This document shows, in pieces, positions 9,187 to 17,623 of a stretch of 64,000 nt of DNA (the first letter of the stretch is position 1; every line of letters begins with the position of its first letter). Origin of the DNA: Halogeometricum sp. S3BR5-2 (GTDB lineage Archaea > Halobacteriota > Halobacteria > Halobacteriales > Haloferacaceae). The translations under genes were made by a program, and so were the position numbers. Below the pieces are notes generated by a model. That model had not been told where the DNA came from. It saw only the letters and a program-made list of their open reading frames with translations, and searched no databases. Location: positions 496,001 to 560,000 of the forward strand of contig NZ_JAMQOQ010000001.1 in the NCBI RefSeq assembly GCF_031624635.1, in the 5' to 3' direction.

Positions 9187-9295
9187 CGGTCGGCGGTCGC
9201 GTGCTCTGCGTCCTCGTCGGCGACCGATGCACGTGTGCCTCGGCCACAACCGACACATCGACACGTACTTTCGTTTCCTTCCGGACTACTGTCAC

Positions 9296-10216
9296 GTGAG
9301 ACGACGCCCCTTCCTCGGCGCCGTCGGTGCGGCGCTGGCCGCGGGCTGTTCGGGCCGGTCGCGTCCCGTCGCGACCCGAACGGAACGGCCGACGCCGCCG
9401 GCGAACGTCACGACGATAACCGACACGAAACCGCTCCCGACCCCGGACGGGGACGGCGGCCGCCGCGCCGCGCTGTCGTTCGTCGAGATGCACGAGCGGC
9501 GGTTCGTCTACAACGAACTCGTCGGCGGGTTCGGAACCGCTCAGCCGGCCATCAGTATCGACGTCGGCCCGGTGCACGCGGCAGTCGTCCGCGCGACCGA
9601 CCGCGGTCACTACCTCCTGTCGACCTGCAGCGGCTCGGCGCGGTACTACGACCCGGACGGTTCACCGAGCGGTGCGAGCCGAAACGCCGCGAGCGTCGCA
9701 CACTTCGTCGGCCCCGACACGCACCGCCGAATTCCGTTCAACGCCTACCGGTGTCGCGAAGCGGTCCTCGCGGCGTCCGAGGCGAGCGACCGGGACCGGG
9801 AGACGGCCGGAGCGCGGTTTCAGATCTACGACTTCGATACGCCTCCGGAGTACGACCGGCCCGAAGAGGGCGGTCGCGCGGTCGAAGTAACCGTCTCCGG
9901 CAGCGACGGGGAACGGGTACTCGACCGCTCGTACCGCACGTCTCTGCCGCTGACCGTTCAGCCGGGAATCACCGAGACGCCCGGCACGTACACGCTCTCT
10001 GCGACGCTCGACGGCGGCGCGAGCGTTCGACGGGAGTGGACGCTCCCCGACTCGCGGACGCCCTCGTGGTGGGGGATGGCCGTACTGATCACGAACGGCG
10101 GCGGAATCGCGTTCCAGTCGTTCTACCCGAACGAGACGGTCGGTGTCCCTCGGGGGACGCTCTGTCGGCGGAGACCGGAGGGGAGCGTCGACGAATCGAC
10201 GGCGCTCGACCGGTGA
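9296..10216 (+). CDS. Predicted lipoprotein of unknown function
   Basis: 306 residues from a GTG start. The leader begins with three arginines, then a short hydrophobic stretch and the lipobox LAAGC near residues 14-18, so the mature protein should be lipid-anchored outside the membrane. A Thr/Pro-rich linker (~20-52) leads to a beta-rich domain with no recognisable fold. An ATG further upstream (9227) would put a long polar stretch before the signal, so GTG is preferred. Function unknown; no operon partner is evident. Confidence 0.7.
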   Translation: MRRRPFLGAVGAALAAGCSGRSRPVATRTERPTPPANVTTITDTKPLPTPDGDGGRRAALSFVEMHERRFVYNELVGGFGTAQPAISIDVGPVHAAVVRATDRGHYLLSTCSGSARYYDPDGSPSGASRNAASVAHFVGPDTHRRIPFNAYRCREAVLAASEASDRDRETAGARFQIYDFDTPPEYDRPEEGGRAVEVTVSGSDGERVLDRSYRTSLPLTVQPGITETPGTYTLSATLDGGASVRREWTLPDSRTPSWWGMAVLITNGGGIAFQSFYPNETVGVPRGTLCRRRPEGSVDESTALDR

Positions 10217-10291
10217 ACGGGACCAACGGGACCGCTCACCCGTCACTCGGCGGCAACGACTTTCCGCCCCGCTACCGTAACCCCCACTGAG

Positions 10292-10855
10292 ATGGTACTG
10301 AAGGAGTCCGAATCCGAACTGACGCACGGCGACGCCGCGCCCGACTTCTCGCTGCCGGGTGCGGACGGCGAGACGTACTCGCTCGACTCGTTCGAGGAGT
10401 ACGAGGCGCTGCTCGTCGTGTTCACCTGCAACCACTGCCCGTACGCGAAGGCGAAGTTCGACGAACTGAACTACCTCGCGCGCTCGTACGACGAACTCGC
10501 GGTCGTCGGAATCAACGCCAACGACGCCGAGGAGTACCCCGAGGACTCCTTCGAGCGGATGGAGGAGTTGGTCGAGGACGGAACCATCGGATACACGGCG
10601 TACCTCCGCGACGAGTCCCAGGAGACGGCCCGCGAGTACGGCGCGGTGTGCACGCCCGACCCGTTCCTCTTCGAACGGGAGGGAGGGGAGTTCCGACTGG
10701 CGTTCCACTCGCGCGTCGACGACGCGATGAGCCCCGACGACGAGGTGACCGACTACGAGATGCGGACGGCCGTCGAGGCGGTCATCGGCGGCGAGGAGAT
10801 TCCGCTGGACGAGACGCCGTCGCAGGGTTGTTCGATCAAGTGGAAAGACGAGTAG
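10292..10855 (+). CDS. Thioredoxin-fold peroxiredoxin-like protein
   Basis: 187 residues, AhpC/TSA-type thioredoxin fold. The redox motif CNHC is at residues ~47-50, where ResA/TlpA-like proteins keep WCxxC, and the cis-proline loop CTPDPFLF is near residue 120. The conserved tail GCSIKWK occurs near the C-terminus, as in the cytosolic thioredoxin family seen in many bacteria and haloarchaea. No signal peptide, so it is cytoplasmic. Probable role: thiol-disulfide exchange or peroxide reduction; the exact substrate is unknown. Confidence 0.87.
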   Translation: MVLKESESELTHGDAAPDFSLPGADGETYSLDSFEEYEALLVVFTCNHCPYAKAKFDELNYLARSYDELAVVGINANDAEEYPEDSFERMEELVEDGTIGYTAYLRDESQETAREYGAVCTPDPFLFEREGGEFRLAFHSRVDDAMSPDDEVTDYEMRTAVEAVIGGEEIPLDETPSQGCSIKWKDE

Positions 10856-10874
10856 CGCGTCGCGCGTGAGTCAC

Positions 10875-11324
10875 TCACTCGGCGTCCGCGTCCATCTCGG
10901 CGGCCTGCAACAGCGCCTCCCGCGCGTTCTCGACAGCGGCCTCCTTCTTCGCGGGGTACGCCTCCACTTTCGCGCGGAAGGTGATGCCGTCGCCGAGGCG
11001 GGCGTCGCCTCCGAACGCGGCCTGCTTGTCCAACCGGAGGAAGAGTTCGCAGTTGTCGGTCACGCGCTGGTCTAACTCCTCGAGGAGTCGGTCGAACGTC
11101 GACAGTTCCGAGAGCGCCGAGAGGACGTGCCGGACCTCGTCGGCGCGTTCGACGCGCGCGGAGAGGACGACGATGCGGTCGCCGTGGTGGCCGGCGTTCT
11201 CGGCGCGTTCGACCTCGAACTCGGGCGGTAGGAAGTTCCGGAGCGCCGCCTCGACGCGCTTCTCGTCTTCGGTCTCGTAGCAGAAGGTCCGCAGGTCGAC
11301 GTAGTGGAAGGGGACGCGAGCCAT
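10875..11324 (-). CDS. RNA-binding protein, COG1325 type (exosome-associated)
   Basis: 149 residues. The alternation of VPFHYVDLRTFCYETEDE, a hydrophobic beta core and DNCELFLRLDKQAAFGG matches the archaeal COG1325/DUF54 family, described as an RNA-binding protein and possible exosome subunit. The full length fits the family. It is convergent with the thioredoxin-like gene and upstream of the KOW-like gene at 11364. The assignment is by recognisable family pattern, not by a catalytic motif. Confidence 0.75.
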   Translation of the reverse strand: MARVPFHYVDLRTFCYETEDEKRVEAALRNFLPPEFEVERAENAGHHGDRIVVLSARVERADEVRHVLSALSELSTFDRLLEELDQRVTDNCELFLRLDKQAAFGGDARLGDGITFRAKVEAYPAKKEAAVENAREALLQAAEMDADAE

Positions 11325-11363
11325 CTTCGTCCCGTCTTCGCGCCCCGGCGGAAAAAGTCCGTC

Positions 11364-11576
11364 TTATTCCTCGTCGGCGTCGACGTCGGCTTCGTCCTCG
11401 TCGGCCTCGTCGAGTTGGTCGGACGAGATGCCGACCTCCTGTCCCTCGTCGAAGCTGACGACGTACGTCTCGTCGCCGAACATCGTCTCTACGACCTGCG
11501 TGATCTTGCCGACCTGTCCGTCGAACTCGCTGTGTTTGTCGTGCAGGACGACGGCGTCGCCTTCGTCGAATTCCAT
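11364..11576 (-). CDS. Small acidic SH3/KOW-like protein
   Basis: 70 residues: MEFDEGDAVVLHDKHSEFDG followed by GQVGKITQVVE, then a beta-rich segment and a very acidic tail. The first 50 residues resemble an SH3-like barrel (KOW or DUF1918-like) as used for RNA or protein contacts. Longer in-frame extensions upstream are compositionally non-coding, so ATG at 11576 is taken. Function unknown. Confidence 0.7.
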   Translation of the reverse strand: MEFDEGDAVVLHDKHSEFDGQVGKITQVVETMFGDETYVVSFDEGQEVGISSDQLDEADEDEADVDADEE

Positions 11577-11726
11577 ATCACGGATGGGGTTCGCGGAGGT
11601 GAAAAGTAGACTGGTTCGCCGCGACGGCGGCGTTCGCGGTGTCGAAGGCGTCTTTAGCCGCGCCCGCGAACGGCGTCCCGTGACCCGCACCGACGCGCGA
11701 CCGACCCGACCGGCCGGCCGCGAGCG

Positions 11727-12314
11727 ATGGTCGTAAGCGACCTCTGGTTCCTGGCCGAGGAGGCGAGTCAGCGCGCCGAACAGGCCCGCCAGCGCCTCCG
11801 CGAACGGTATTCGGGTTACCTCGACGACCGCTGCGACCGCCGGGTCTCCCGGCGACGGTTCCGGACGCTGGCGCGTCGGGTGAAGCGCACGGGCGCCCCG
11901 TACGGCGCGCAGACCATCGTCTCCCGCGGGGGCGGGGACGGGGACGAGAATGGGGCCGACGAGGTGCTCCTCGTCCGTCACGAGGGGGCGGACCTGTGGG
12001 TCCTCCCCGGCGGCGAGGTGCGCAGAGGGGAGACGTACCGCGAGACGGCGGTCCGCGAACTCCGCGAGGAGGCCGGAATCGGGGCCGACTACCGCGGCCT
12101 CGCCGTCGTCGAACGCGTCGACATCCGCTGTTCGGAGTGCGAGACGTGGGGCGTGCTCCCCGTGTTCGCCGCCACCGCCGAGGGGGCGACCCCGCGGGCG
12201 CGCGACCCCGACGGCGAGATATCCGCCGCCCGCTGGTTCCCCTTCGAGGACCTGCCCGCCGACACCCGGGACCGGTCGGACCTCCTCGCGTGGCGCGACC
12301 GGACGGCCCCCTGA
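11727..12314 (+). CDS. Nudix hydrolase
   Basis: 195 residues. A basic helical N-terminal domain (~1-55) of the type found in haloarchaeal Nudix proteins precedes the catalytic fold. The Nudix box runs at ~95-117: GGEVRRGE, then REL and REEAGIG, meeting GX5EX7REUXEEXGU. It hydrolyses a nucleoside-diphosphate-linked compound with Mg2+; which one is not readable. A CSEC pair lies after the box. A run of six T follows the gene at 12369. Confidence 0.92.
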   Translation: MVVSDLWFLAEEASQRAEQARQRLRERYSGYLDDRCDRRVSRRRFRTLARRVKRTGAPYGAQTIVSRGGGDGDENGADEVLLVRHEGADLWVLPGGEVRRGETYRETAVRELREEAGIGADYRGLAVVERVDIRCSECETWGVLPVFAATAEGATPRARDPDGEISAARWFPFEDLPADTRDRSDLLAWRDRTAP

Positions 12315-12368
12315 CAGAGACGGCGACGGCGACCCGCCGTCGACCGTTCGTCTCTCCGCCTTCGGGCG

Positions 12369-12374
12369 TTTTTT
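12369..12374 (+). terminator. Oligo-T terminator-like run after the Nudix gene
   Basis: TTTTTT after a G+C-rich stretch, 55 bases past the Nudix stop and 30 bases before the next ATG. Archaeal RNA polymerase often stops at such runs. It would separate the two genes. Confidence 0.4.
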
Positions 12375-12403
12375 CAACTCGCTGTGTCTCGAACGGAACG
12401 GAC

Positions 12404-13081
12404 ATGAGCGTCGTCGCGCAGTTCGTCGTCCCGACCGACTCGTTCGCGCTCAGCGAGGCGGCCGCCGCCCACCCGGAGGCCGTCCTCGAGGCCGAACGGC
12501 TGGCCACCCACAGTCCGGAGTGGGCGCTGCCGTTCCTCTGGGCGTCCGGCCCGGACCTCGCGGCGTTCGCGGAGTCGATGCGCGCGGACCCGACCGTCGA
12601 CGGCGTCGAGTGCATCGAGGACGCGGGGCGCGAACGCCTCTACCGGGTGGAGTGGAGCGACGGCGTGCTGGAACTCATCTCCGAGATGATAAACAGGCAC
12701 GCCGTCGTCTCCGAGGCCGTCCTGCGCGGGGGCGAGTGGCGCCTCACCGTTCGGTTCTCCCGGGACGAACAGGTCTCGGCGTTCCGAGACCACTTCGAGC
12801 GTCGGGGGCGGACGTTCGACGTCGAGCGCATCTACCACCCGACGGCCCCGCGGGGGAGCGTCCACGGACTCACGCGCCAGCAGCGCGAGACGCTGCGGAC
12901 CGCCAGCCGGGAGGGTTACTTCGAGATTCCGCGCCGACTCTCGATGCAGGAGTTGGCCGAGAAACTCGGCCTCTCCTCGAACGCCGTCTCGCAGCGGATT
13001 CGCCGGGGCACCGGCAACCTCGTCCGGAACACGCTGACCGTCGGTCCGGACGACGAGCGAGCGGACGACTCGCGGGGGTAA
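12404..13081 (+). CDS. Bat-type HTH_10 transcriptional regulator
   Basis: 225 residues. An N-terminal sensor-like domain (~1-155) resembles the bacterioopsin-activator GAF/HTH-associated region. The C-terminal HTH_10 domain carries the signature LTRQQRETLRTASREGYFE followed by the helices LSMQELAEKLGLS and SNAVSQRIRRG at ~158-210. These proteins act as haloarchaeal activators. No ligand-binding residues can be named and no target operon is apparent nearby. Confidence 0.9.
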   Translation: MSVVAQFVVPTDSFALSEAAAAHPEAVLEAERLATHSPEWALPFLWASGPDLAAFAESMRADPTVDGVECIEDAGRERLYRVEWSDGVLELISEMINRHAVVSEAVLRGGEWRLTVRFSRDEQVSAFRDHFERRGRTFDVERIYHPTAPRGSVHGLTRQQRETLRTASREGYFEIPRRLSMQELAEKLGLSSNAVSQRIRRGTGNLVRNTLTVGPDDERADDSRG

Positions 13082-13173
13082 CGGTCGCTGGCGACGACGG
13101 TCCCGCGTTCGCATATAAACACCGTTACTGTCGCGTCCGCGAGGTGATACGGTATCGAGTGATAGTGAACACG

Positions 13174-13536
13174 ATGTCCGAACATCCCGACTCTCTGCGT
13201 TCATCTCTGATCGAACTCTCCGAAGCGACCGACCTCTCTTTCGACGCCGCCTTCGACGTCCTCTCGAACGCCCGCCGCCGGTACGTCGTCGACTGCCTCC
13301 GCGGACGCGACTCGGCGGCGCTGGCCGCCCTCGCGGACGACGTCGCCGCGCGGGAACGCCGCGCCGAGGACGACGCGGACCCCGACGCCGAAACCGTCGC
13401 GGTGTCGCTCTACCACGTCCACCTCCCGAAGTTGGCCGAGGCCGGACTCGTCGAGTACGACTCCGAGCGGCGGACGGCGGCGCTGCGCGAGGGCGTCGGC
13501 CGCCTCGCGCCCGTCTTCGGGTTCGCGGCCGACTGA
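13174..13536 (+). CDS. Winged-helix DNA-binding protein (DUF7344-like)
   Basis: 120 residues. FDVLSNARRRYVVDCL near residues 28-43 is the first helix of the haloarchaeal winged-helix family often linked to stress or envelope operons. The remainder (residues ~80-115) has the recognition-helix and wing pattern YHVHLPKLAEAGLVEYD. A TATA candidate CATATAAAC at 13113 suggests a ~30-base leader. The repeated elements TATC and GTGATA at 13153-13164 just before the gene are noted separately as a near-miss to the motility box. Confidence 0.82.
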   Translation: MSEHPDSLRSSLIELSEATDLSFDAAFDVLSNARRRYVVDCLRGRDSAALAALADDVAARERRAEDDADPDAETVAVSLYHVHLPKLAEAGLVEYDSERRTAALREGVGRLAPVFGFAAD

Positions 13537-13580
13537 GCGGCCGCTCAGCCTTTTACGCCTCGGAGCCGTCGTCCCATCGC

Positions 13581-13772
13581 ATGCCTCTCGTGAGCGTCCC
13601 CTGTCCCGCCTGCGGCGCGTCGACGTACCTCTCGATTCCGGACGGCAACCGCTTCGTCACGACCGAACCGGGCGAGGGCGACGGCGGCCGGACCGACCTG
13701 ACCGAGGAGACGCTGACGTGCGACGACTGCGGGGAGACGTTTCCGGCGCTTCACGGTCCTGCGGACGACTGA
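13581..13772 (+). CDS. Two-CxxC zinc-ribbon protein
   Basis: 63 residues with CPAC near residue 8 and CDDC near residue 48, the two knuckles of a small zinc ribbon separated by a charged loop. A typical haloarchaeal micro-protein with unknown partner. Starts 28 bases after the previous stop region and could be cotranscribed with the winged-helix gene. Confidence 0.7.
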   Translation: MPLVSVPCPACGASTYLSIPDGNRFVTTEPGEGDGGRTDLTEETLTCDDCGETFPALHGPADD

Positions 13773-13889
13773 GTCGGCGGCCCGCGGACGCGGCCGCGGC
13801 CGAATCGGCGGCGACGCGCGGGTGGTTCGCCTCTGCGACGGCTTCCGGTTCACGGTGAGCATAAATAGCCAGACTCCTTCGACACGACT

Positions 13890-14564
13890 ATGCGAACGAC
13901 CCGACGAGCGTACCTCGCCGCCGCCGGCGGCGCCGTCGCCGCCACCGCCGGCTGCCTCGGCGGGAGCGGCACCGCCGGGATGGCCGACCTCTCCTGCGAC
14001 GTCGGCCAACTCGACCAGGTGAACTCCCTCCCCCGTCCGTCGCTCGGCCCCGACGACGCCCCGGTCACCGTCGACGCCTACGAGGACTACGCCTGCCCCC
14101 ACTGCGCCACCTACAGCCTGAACGTGTTCCCGAAGATACGGGAGAACTACATCGACGGCGGCGACGTCCGCTACCGCTTCTTCGACTTCCCGCTCCCGGT
14201 GAGCGAGCAGTGGTCGTGGGGCGGCGCCGTCGCCGCCCGCGCCGTGCAGGACCGCGCGGACGCGGAGGCGTTCTTCGAGTACGGCAAGACGCTCTTCGAG
14301 CGGCAGGACGAACTCACGAGCGACGGCTTCTCCGTCGTCCACGACGCCGCCGAGGAGTTCGACGTGAACGGCTGCGAAGTCGCCGCGTCCGTCGACCAGG
14401 AGACCTACCGCCCCGTCGTCGAGAGCGACCGAGAGCGCGCCGTCGACGCGGGCTACCAGTCGACGCCCACCATCGTCGTCAACGGCGAGACGGCGGCCGA
14501 CCCCAGTTGGGAGACCGTGCGACGGACTATCGACGGACACCTGAAGTCCGCCTCGAAGTCGTAG
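13890..14564 (+). CDS. DsbA-family extracytoplasmic thiol oxidoreductase
   Basis: 224 residues. Leader MRTTRRAYLAAAGGA with AGC at 20-22 marks a twin-arginine-like lipoprotein. The redox motif CPHC is at Cys69/Cys72 within EDYACPHCATY, and the cis-Pro loop QSTPTIVVNG lies near residue 195: the DsbA/Thioredoxin_4 fold. It probably forms or isomerises disulfides in secreted proteins outside the membrane. It is followed at once by TlpA-like and CcdA-like genes, which suggests a redox relay. Confidence 0.9.
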   Translation: MRTTRRAYLAAAGGAVAATAGCLGGSGTAGMADLSCDVGQLDQVNSLPRPSLGPDDAPVTVDAYEDYACPHCATYSLNVFPKIRENYIDGGDVRYRFFDFPLPVSEQWSWGGAVAARAVQDRADAEAFFEYGKTLFERQDELTSDGFSVVHDAAEEFDVNGCEVAASVDQETYRPVVESDRERAVDAGYQSTPTIVVNGETAADPSWETVRRTIDGHLKSASKS

Positions 14565-14570
14565 AGGAGT

Positions 14571-15086
14571 ATGAGACGACGCCAACTCCTCGCGGGTCTC
14601 GGCGGCCTCGGCGTCGTCGGCGGTGCGGGGTACGTCGCCCTGAACGGGGTCGGACCCGCCGACGGACTCCCACTCACCGTCCGGACGCTCGACGCGCCGG
14701 GGTCGACGGCCGGAGAGCGGACGCTCCCCGTCCCGGACACCCCGACGGTGCTCGACCTGTTCGCCACGTGGTGCGCGCCGTGCACCGAGCAGATGGAGTC
14801 GCTGACGGCGCTCCACCGGGAGTTCGGCGACCGCGTCGCGTTCGCCTCGGTGACGAACGAGCGGTTCGGCGGCGGCCTCTCGGCCGCCGACGTGCGCGAG
14901 TGGTGGGTCGACCACGACGGCGCGTGGACTCTCGGGCACGACCCCGAGAGCGACCTGATGGGCGAGTTGGGGGCCGGCGGCCTCCCCTTCCTCGCCGTCG
15001 CCGACGCCGACGGGACCGTGACGTGGACGCACCGCGGACTCGCCGCGGAGTCGGCGCTGCGCGAGGAGATTCGGGCGGTGCTGTGA
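14571..15086 (+). CDS. TlpA/ResA-like membrane-anchored thioredoxin
   Basis: 171 residues. Tat-like MRRRQLLAG leader with a hydrophobic anchor at ~6-24 but no lipobox cysteine. The WCAPC motif (Cys68/Cys71) in DLFATWCAPCTEQM and GGLPFLAVAD as cis-Pro loop define a TlpA-type reductase. In bacteria these reduce apocytochrome c or the copper-centre cysteines of SCO/CuA proteins. Here the gene lies 7 bases after dsbA-like and 2 bases before the CcdA-like gene, its likely electron donor. Confidence 0.9.
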   Translation: MRRRQLLAGLGGLGVVGGAGYVALNGVGPADGLPLTVRTLDAPGSTAGERTLPVPDTPTVLDLFATWCAPCTEQMESLTALHREFGDRVAFASVTNERFGGGLSAADVREWWVDHDGAWTLGHDPESDLMGELGAGGLPFLAVADADGTVTWTHRGLAAESALREEIRAVL

Positions 15087-15087
15087 G

Positions 15088-15750
15088 GTGACCGTCGCCC
15101 CCTTCGCCGGCACCGTCGCCTTCGCCGTCTCGGCGGGCGCGGCCACCTTCCTCGCCCCCTGCGCCTATCCGCTGCTTCCGGGCTACGTCGGCTACTACGT
15201 CGGCCGCGAGGACGCGGACCTGCGCGGCGCGGCCGTCCGCGGCGTCGCCGCCGCCGCCGGCGCCCTCTCGGCGCTCGGCGCCGTCGCCGCCCTCCTGTTC
15301 GCCGTCGGAACCGCCGCCGTCTCGCGACTCGTCTTCTTGGAACCGCTCGCCGGCGCCGCCCTCGTGCTCTTCGGCGTCCTCCTCTTCTTCGACCGCGCGC
15401 CGACGCTCCACCTCCGACTCCCGGCGCGGCGCGCCTCCGTCGGCGGCTTCGCCCTCTTCGGCGCCGTCTACGCCCTCGCGGCCGCCGGCTGCGTCGTTCC
15501 CGTCTTCGTCGGCGTCCTCACGCAGTCGCTGACGCTTCCGGCCTCGCAGGCCGCCGTCGCCCTCCTCGCGTACGTCCTCGCCGCGGCGGCGCCGCTGGCC
15601 GCGGTCACCGTCCTCGGCGCTCTCGGCAGCGACGCCGTCGGCGGCCTCTCGGAACGAATCGGGTCGGTGCGGCGCGTCGCCGGCGCGGTGATGGCGCTCG
15701 CCGGTCTCTGGCAGGTAGCCGTCTCGGCGCGCTTTCTCGGCCTCGTCTGA
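15088..15750 (+). CDS. CcdA/DsbD-like transmembrane electron carrier
   Basis: 220 residues from GTG, six predicted membrane helices. The two conserved CcdA cysteines are seen in FLAPCAYPLLPGYVGYY (helix 1) and AAGCVVPVFVG (helix 4). The family passes electrons from cytoplasmic thioredoxin to extracytoplasmic TlpA/ResA-type proteins. The start overlaps none but follows the TlpA stop by one base, so the two are cotranscribed. Length matches short CcdA proteins, not long DsbD. Confidence 0.88.
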   Translation: MTVAPFAGTVAFAVSAGAATFLAPCAYPLLPGYVGYYVGREDADLRGAAVRGVAAAAGALSALGAVAALLFAVGTAAVSRLVFLEPLAGAALVLFGVLLFFDRAPTLHLRLPARRASVGGFALFGAVYALAAAGCVVPVFVGVLTQSLTLPASQAAVALLAYVLAAAAPLAAVTVLGALGSDAVGGLSERIGSVRRVAGAVMALAGLWQVAVSARFLGLV

Positions 15751-15761
15751 ACCCGTTCTCC

Positions 15762-16190
15762 CTACCCCCGCCAGCCGCCGCTCCCGAGGTGTCTCCGAAC
15801 TTCGTTGACGGCCTGCGGTTGGTGTTCGGCGACGTCGGTCACCGTGACGACGCCGACGAGTTCGACGCCGTCGCGGACGGGCAGTCGCTTCACCCCGCGC
15901 CGCTTCATCTCCTCGACGGCGCTCGTGACGCTCGCCTTCCCCGTCGTCGTGACGAGGTCGCGGCTCATCGCTCTGGAGACCGGAACGGTCGAGAGCGACC
16001 CGTCGCCGCGGTACGCCTCGCGGAGGGCGTCCGTGCGGGTGACGATGCCGACCGGTCCCGCGTCGACGACGATGACGCTCCCCACCCCGCGCTCCAGCAT
16101 CTCGCCGACGGCGTCGCGGAGGGTCGCCCCGGCGTCGACGGTCACCACGGGCGAACTCATTATCTGGCGGACCTGCATACGACCGCCCAC
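15762..16190 (-). CDS. Two-CBS-domain protein
   Basis: 142 residues made of a CBS pair: the first repeat RQIMSSPVVTVDAGATLRDA to VGIVTRTDALREAY, the second SRAMSRDLVTTT to GVVTVTDVAEHQPQ. CBS pairs bind adenine nucleotides and report energy state. No effector domain is attached. An alternative start is the second Met at 16178. Convergent with the CcdA-like gene. Confidence 0.9.
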   Translation of the reverse strand: MGGRMQVRQIMSSPVVTVDAGATLRDAVGEMLERGVGSVIVVDAGPVGIVTRTDALREAYRGDGSLSTVPVSRAMSRDLVTTTGKASVTSAVEEMKRRGVKRLPVRDGVELVGVVTVTDVAEHQPQAVNEVRRHLGSGGWRG

Positions 16191-16209
16191 GGGAAGCGTA
16201 GAAGTAAAA

Positions 16210-17496
16210 CTACTCGACGCCCGGCACCTCGCCCGCCGGCGTCGGCAGCGCTCGCAACGCCCGGGGCGGGACGAGGAAGTTGCCGCGCCGTTGGACGAAG
16301 ATATACTCTAAAATACCGTTGTTCACCCGCTGGCGGATGGTCGGAACGTCGGTGAGGTCCGACCCGTTCATCGCCTCCCGGACCGCCTCGAAGTCGGAGA
16401 TTCCGCGCTGGAGGCTGGGGAAGTGCAGGCTCGCCTCGCCGTCGTCGGTCGACTCGAAGTGCCGGCGGAGCAGTTTGACGTTCCCCTCCTCGTCGCGGTT
16501 CGCGCGCGCGGCCTTCTGGGCGTGACCGACGCGGCCGAACTCCCGCGCGTCCTCGGGGAGGGAGTCGAGCATCGCCTCGATGCCGCTGTCGTCGCCGAGG
16601 TTCTCGCCGACGCCCTCGACGAGGTTCTGCTCCGCGTGCTCCGGGGAGAACATCTCCATCACGCGCTCTTCGAAGTCCTGCTCGCCGTACCAGTCGTCGA
16701 GTCGCTGGCGGATGTTCGCCACCGTCTTCGTCGTCGCGCCGGCGAACGGCCCCTCGTCGATGGTGACGTAGTCCTCGCTCGCCTGGTTCTTCGCGAACCC
16801 CGCCTTGAACCCCATGAACAGGGGCGACTGCTCCGGAACGGGGCCGGAGTCGGGGATGCCGTTCAGGTCGCCCTGTCGCTCGGCGGGCATCCCCGCGCCG
16901 ACGAACCCGGTGCGCCGGTCGGCGACCGAGAAGGCGTCCGTCAGGGCCGACTCGACCGATTCGCCGTTGACCGTCTCCGCCTCGCCTTTCAGCGCCTCTT
17001 CGGCGCCGAGGAGGGCGTCCGGGCGGTCCGAGGCGAGGTGGACGAGGGCGTCCTGCCGGTCGAACTCGGGCGTCTCGAACGACGAGAGCGCCCGCGGTTC
17101 GGGCAGGTCGACGTTCTCCGGGAGGGAGGCGTCGTACCGCGAGAAGTACCGCGGCGAGTACGCGATGGAGTACACGAGACCCTCGTTGCTCCGCTCGTAC
17201 GCCCGGTCCAGCGTCGAGAGCGCCGCCTCGACCGTCTGCCGGTCGCCGGCGCTCGGCCGGCCGTCGAGGGTCAAGTAGAGGAGGACCTGATGGCGCGGGA
17301 GGACGACGTTGCCGGCGTCGTCCTCGGGGAGCGAGTCGTTCCACGCGTGCTGTCGGGCCGGGAGCGAGGAGGGGTCGTCGGTCCCCGTCGGAATCGGCTC
17401 CTCGGCGCGCGAGGTGCACGCGGCGAGGGCCGTGGCGCCGCCGACGGCGACGGCGGCCTTCATGAACTCCCGGCGCGACGCGCCACGCTCGAACAT
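16210..17496 (-). CDS. Tat-exported Dyp-type-peroxidase-like protein
   Basis: 428 residues. A twin-arginine leader ASRREFMKAAVAVGG is followed by a lipobox-like LAAC (~22-25). Downstream features recall dye-decolourising peroxidases: GFVGAG where the family has GFxDG, the putative haem-ligand region FGRVGHAQKAAR, VKLLRRHF, and LHFPSLQRGISDF near the end. Because the catalytic Asp of GxxDG is replaced, peroxidase activity is uncertain; haem or iron handling is an alternative. Exported by Tat and probably membrane-tethered. It is divergent from the SCO gene, inside the redox cluster. Confidence 0.78.
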   Translation of the reverse strand: MFERGASRREFMKAAVAVGGATALAACTSRAEEPIPTGTDDPSSLPARQHAWNDSLPEDDAGNVVLPRHQVLLYLTLDGRPSAGDRQTVEAALSTLDRAYERSNEGLVYSIAYSPRYFSRYDASLPENVDLPEPRALSSFETPEFDRQDALVHLASDRPDALLGAEEALKGEAETVNGESVESALTDAFSVADRRTGFVGAGMPAERQGDLNGIPDSGPVPEQSPLFMGFKAGFAKNQASEDYVTIDEGPFAGATTKTVANIRQRLDDWYGEQDFEERVMEMFSPEHAEQNLVEGVGENLGDDSGIEAMLDSLPEDAREFGRVGHAQKAARANRDEEGNVKLLRRHFESTDDGEASLHFPSLQRGISDFEAVREAMNGSDLTDVPTIRQRVNNGILEYIFVQRRGNFLVPPRALRALPTPAGEVPGVE

Positions 17497-17623
17497 GGGT
17501 CGGCTAGGCGTCTCGCGGTCAAGTGGGTTCTGGTGCGCCCGTCGGGACCAGCCCCGAACCGTCCGTCGAATGGCGACGAACGAACCGGTTCGTTCTTCAC
17601 CTCCGAACGCGGAGTCAGATGCG

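Noticed and set aside
13153-13164. TATC-N3-TGATA before the winged-helix gene at 13174
   Set aside because: Spacing of the halves (3, not 5) and absence of a TATA 28 bases downstream do not fit the motility box.
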